DNA from: Chloroflexota bacterium
GTDB lineage: Bacteria > Chloroflexota > UBA4733
Assembly (NCBI GenBank): GCA_023381895.1
Contig: JAMCTA010000087.1
Coordinates: forward strand, 1-6,531
Direction: 5' to 3'
Length of the DNA stretch: 6,531 bases
A program made the translations under genes and the position numbers. Within the stretch, counting starts at the first letter, position 1. Each line of letters opens with the position of its first letter. Shown in pieces: positions 5,936 through 6,531 of the stretch. Below the pieces are notes generated by a model, which ran no database searches, was not told the DNA's origin, and saw only the letters and a program-made list of their open reading frames with translations.

Positions 5936-6092
5936 CCAGTGCATAGCACGCGAGACCCCATCTGTTGAGAGGCGTCGGAGAGCAGAAATCTCTGGCAGCG
6001 TACGAAACGCTTGAATACTGTAGGATAGCGATCAGCACAAGCCCTGTTGAGCAGATTCCAAACTGTGAAGAACGCGAGGAGAGATTGCATTC
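5936..6092. other. leuS-prs intergenic region, no firm signal
   Basis: These 157 bases hold no convincing gene, promoter or terminator. A small hairpin (AGCGT 5997-6001 with ACGCT 6007-6011, five-base loop) has no T-run after it. TTGAAT at 6011-6016 lacks a good -10 partner at normal spacing. prs may be read from leuS or from a promoter not recognisable by eye. Confidence 0.4.
6077..6083 (+). promoter_or_regulatory. Ribosome binding site of prs, supports the GTG start
   Basis: AGGAGAG ends 9 bases before GTG 6093. The resulting N-terminus, (M)[16 protein letters not shown], aligns with the known beginning of PRPP synthetases, so the GTG start is credible. Confidence 0.7.
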
Positions 6093-6531
6093 GTGAGTGA
6101 TTCGCTTCAGGTTTTCACAGGCACGAGCAATCCAAAGCTCGCCAGCGAGATTTGCGACTATCTCCAGATTCCCCTCGGACATGCACACGTCGGATGCTTC
6201 GCGAATGACGAAGTACAAATTCGGATCGAACAGAATGTGCGGGGGGCGGACGTCTTCGTGGTCCAGTCCATGAGTGCGCCTGTCGACCATCACATCATGC
6301 AGATGCTCATCATGATCGACGCGCTTCGACGCGGCTCAGCCGAGCGCATCACTGCCGTCATACCCTACTTCGCCTACGCCAAACAAGAGAAGAAGACAGC
6401 TCCGCGTGAGCCGATCTCCGCGAAGCTGGTCGCAAACCTCCTCACTGTCGCCGGAGCTGATCGCGTGCTCACCGTCGATCTGCACTCGCCCGCCATCGAG
6501 GGATTCTTCGATATTCCTGTGGATCATCTGC
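6093..6531 (+). CDS. prs: Ribose-phosphate pyrophosphokinase (PRPP synthetase), 3' end beyond the window
   Basis: Makes phosphoribosyl diphosphate from ribose 5-phosphate and ATP, feeding purine, pyrimidine, histidine, tryptophan and NAD synthesis; a cytoplasmic enzyme, usually hexameric. The first 146 codons are present; the family is about 310-320 residues, so roughly the N-terminal half is seen and the frame is open at the edge. Motifs: [11 protein letters not shown] (7-17), ENVRG-type segment [14 protein letters not shown] (46-59), [19 protein letters not shown] (75-93), ATP-loop region [19 protein letters not shown] (94-112), and [19 protein letters not shown] (128-146) with the metal-site Asp129 and His131. 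The usual YARQDRK loop reads YAKQEKK, with Lys for Arg and Glu for Asp, and the usual SDGE reads ANDE. I take these as subfamily differences. The PRPP-binding DDT loop lies outside the window. The start is GTG with AGGAGAG upstream; the gene follows leuS by 157 bases. Confidence 0.93.
   Translation, partial: MSDSLQVFTGTSNPKLASEICDYLQIPLGHAHVGCFANDEVQIRIEQNVRGADVFVVQSMSAPVDHHIMQMLIMIDALRRGSAERITAVIPYFAYAKQEKKTAPREPISAKLVANLLTVAGADRVLTVDLHSPAIEGFFDIPVDHL

Noticed and set aside
5962..6051. Direct repeat CTGTTGAG at 5962-5969 and 6044-6051
   Set aside because: An eight-base repeat at this distance is easily chance, and neither copy is in a promoter-like context.
5916..6293. Minus-strand 125-codon frame across the leuS-prs gap
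   Set aside because: About half is antisense to the clear prs coding sequence, and the product shows no family features.

Overview
This 6.5 kb window looks like ordinary chromosomal DNA from a moderately GC-rich bacterium. It holds mostly housekeeping genes plus one solitary DNA methyltransferase. The lineage cannot be fixed from sequence reading alone. The best guess is Chloroflexota or a neighbour, because of the Thr/Pro/Ser-rich 'TPTP/APSPT' linker in the surface protein, the LeuRS signature sequences (GLSVGHCHNY, TMGGFACSSW), and the small coiled-coil protein with an MPPEVRAHLRAAQRE core. An actinobacterial-like lineage is not excluded, because the methyltransferase resembles solitary actinobacterial enzymes as I remember them.

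Layout: (1) 67-1197 (+) metK, S-adenosylmethionine synthetase, started by TTG behind a strong ribosome binding site. (2) 1198-1308, a convergent intergenic stretch with a strong nested inverted repeat. (3) A two-gene minus-strand block read from 2558 down to 1309: a beta-class DNA amino-methyltransferase, then an 80-residue coiled-coil/helical protein of unknown function. (4) 2559-2740, a divergent control region carrying a good sigma-70-type promoter for the plus strand, a 12-bp palindrome inside the promoter spacer and an 8-bp inverted repeat. (5) 2741-3343 (+), a membrane-anchored or lipoprotein-like protein with a low-complexity linker and a probable extracytoplasmic OB-fold-like domain. 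(6) 3428-5935 (+) leuS, leucyl-tRNA synthetase. (7) 6093 to the window end (+) prs, ribose-phosphate pyrophosphokinase, cut by the window edge. No stretch longer than 300 bases lacks a gene.

Functional links: MetK makes SAM, the methyl donor of the adjacent methyltransferase, but the two genes converge and are not an operon. The surface protein and leuS lie on one strand 84 bases apart and may share a transcript; prs follows after 157 bases. No restriction endonuclease, transposase, integrase, tRNA, rRNA or CRISPR array is visible, so the methyltransferase appears to be an orphan here. I see no convincing new multi-gene system. The items most worth a second look are the divergent control region, the methyltransferase/small-protein pair, the membrane OB-like protein next to leuS, and signature-residue departures in MetK, LeuRS and the PRPP synthetase.
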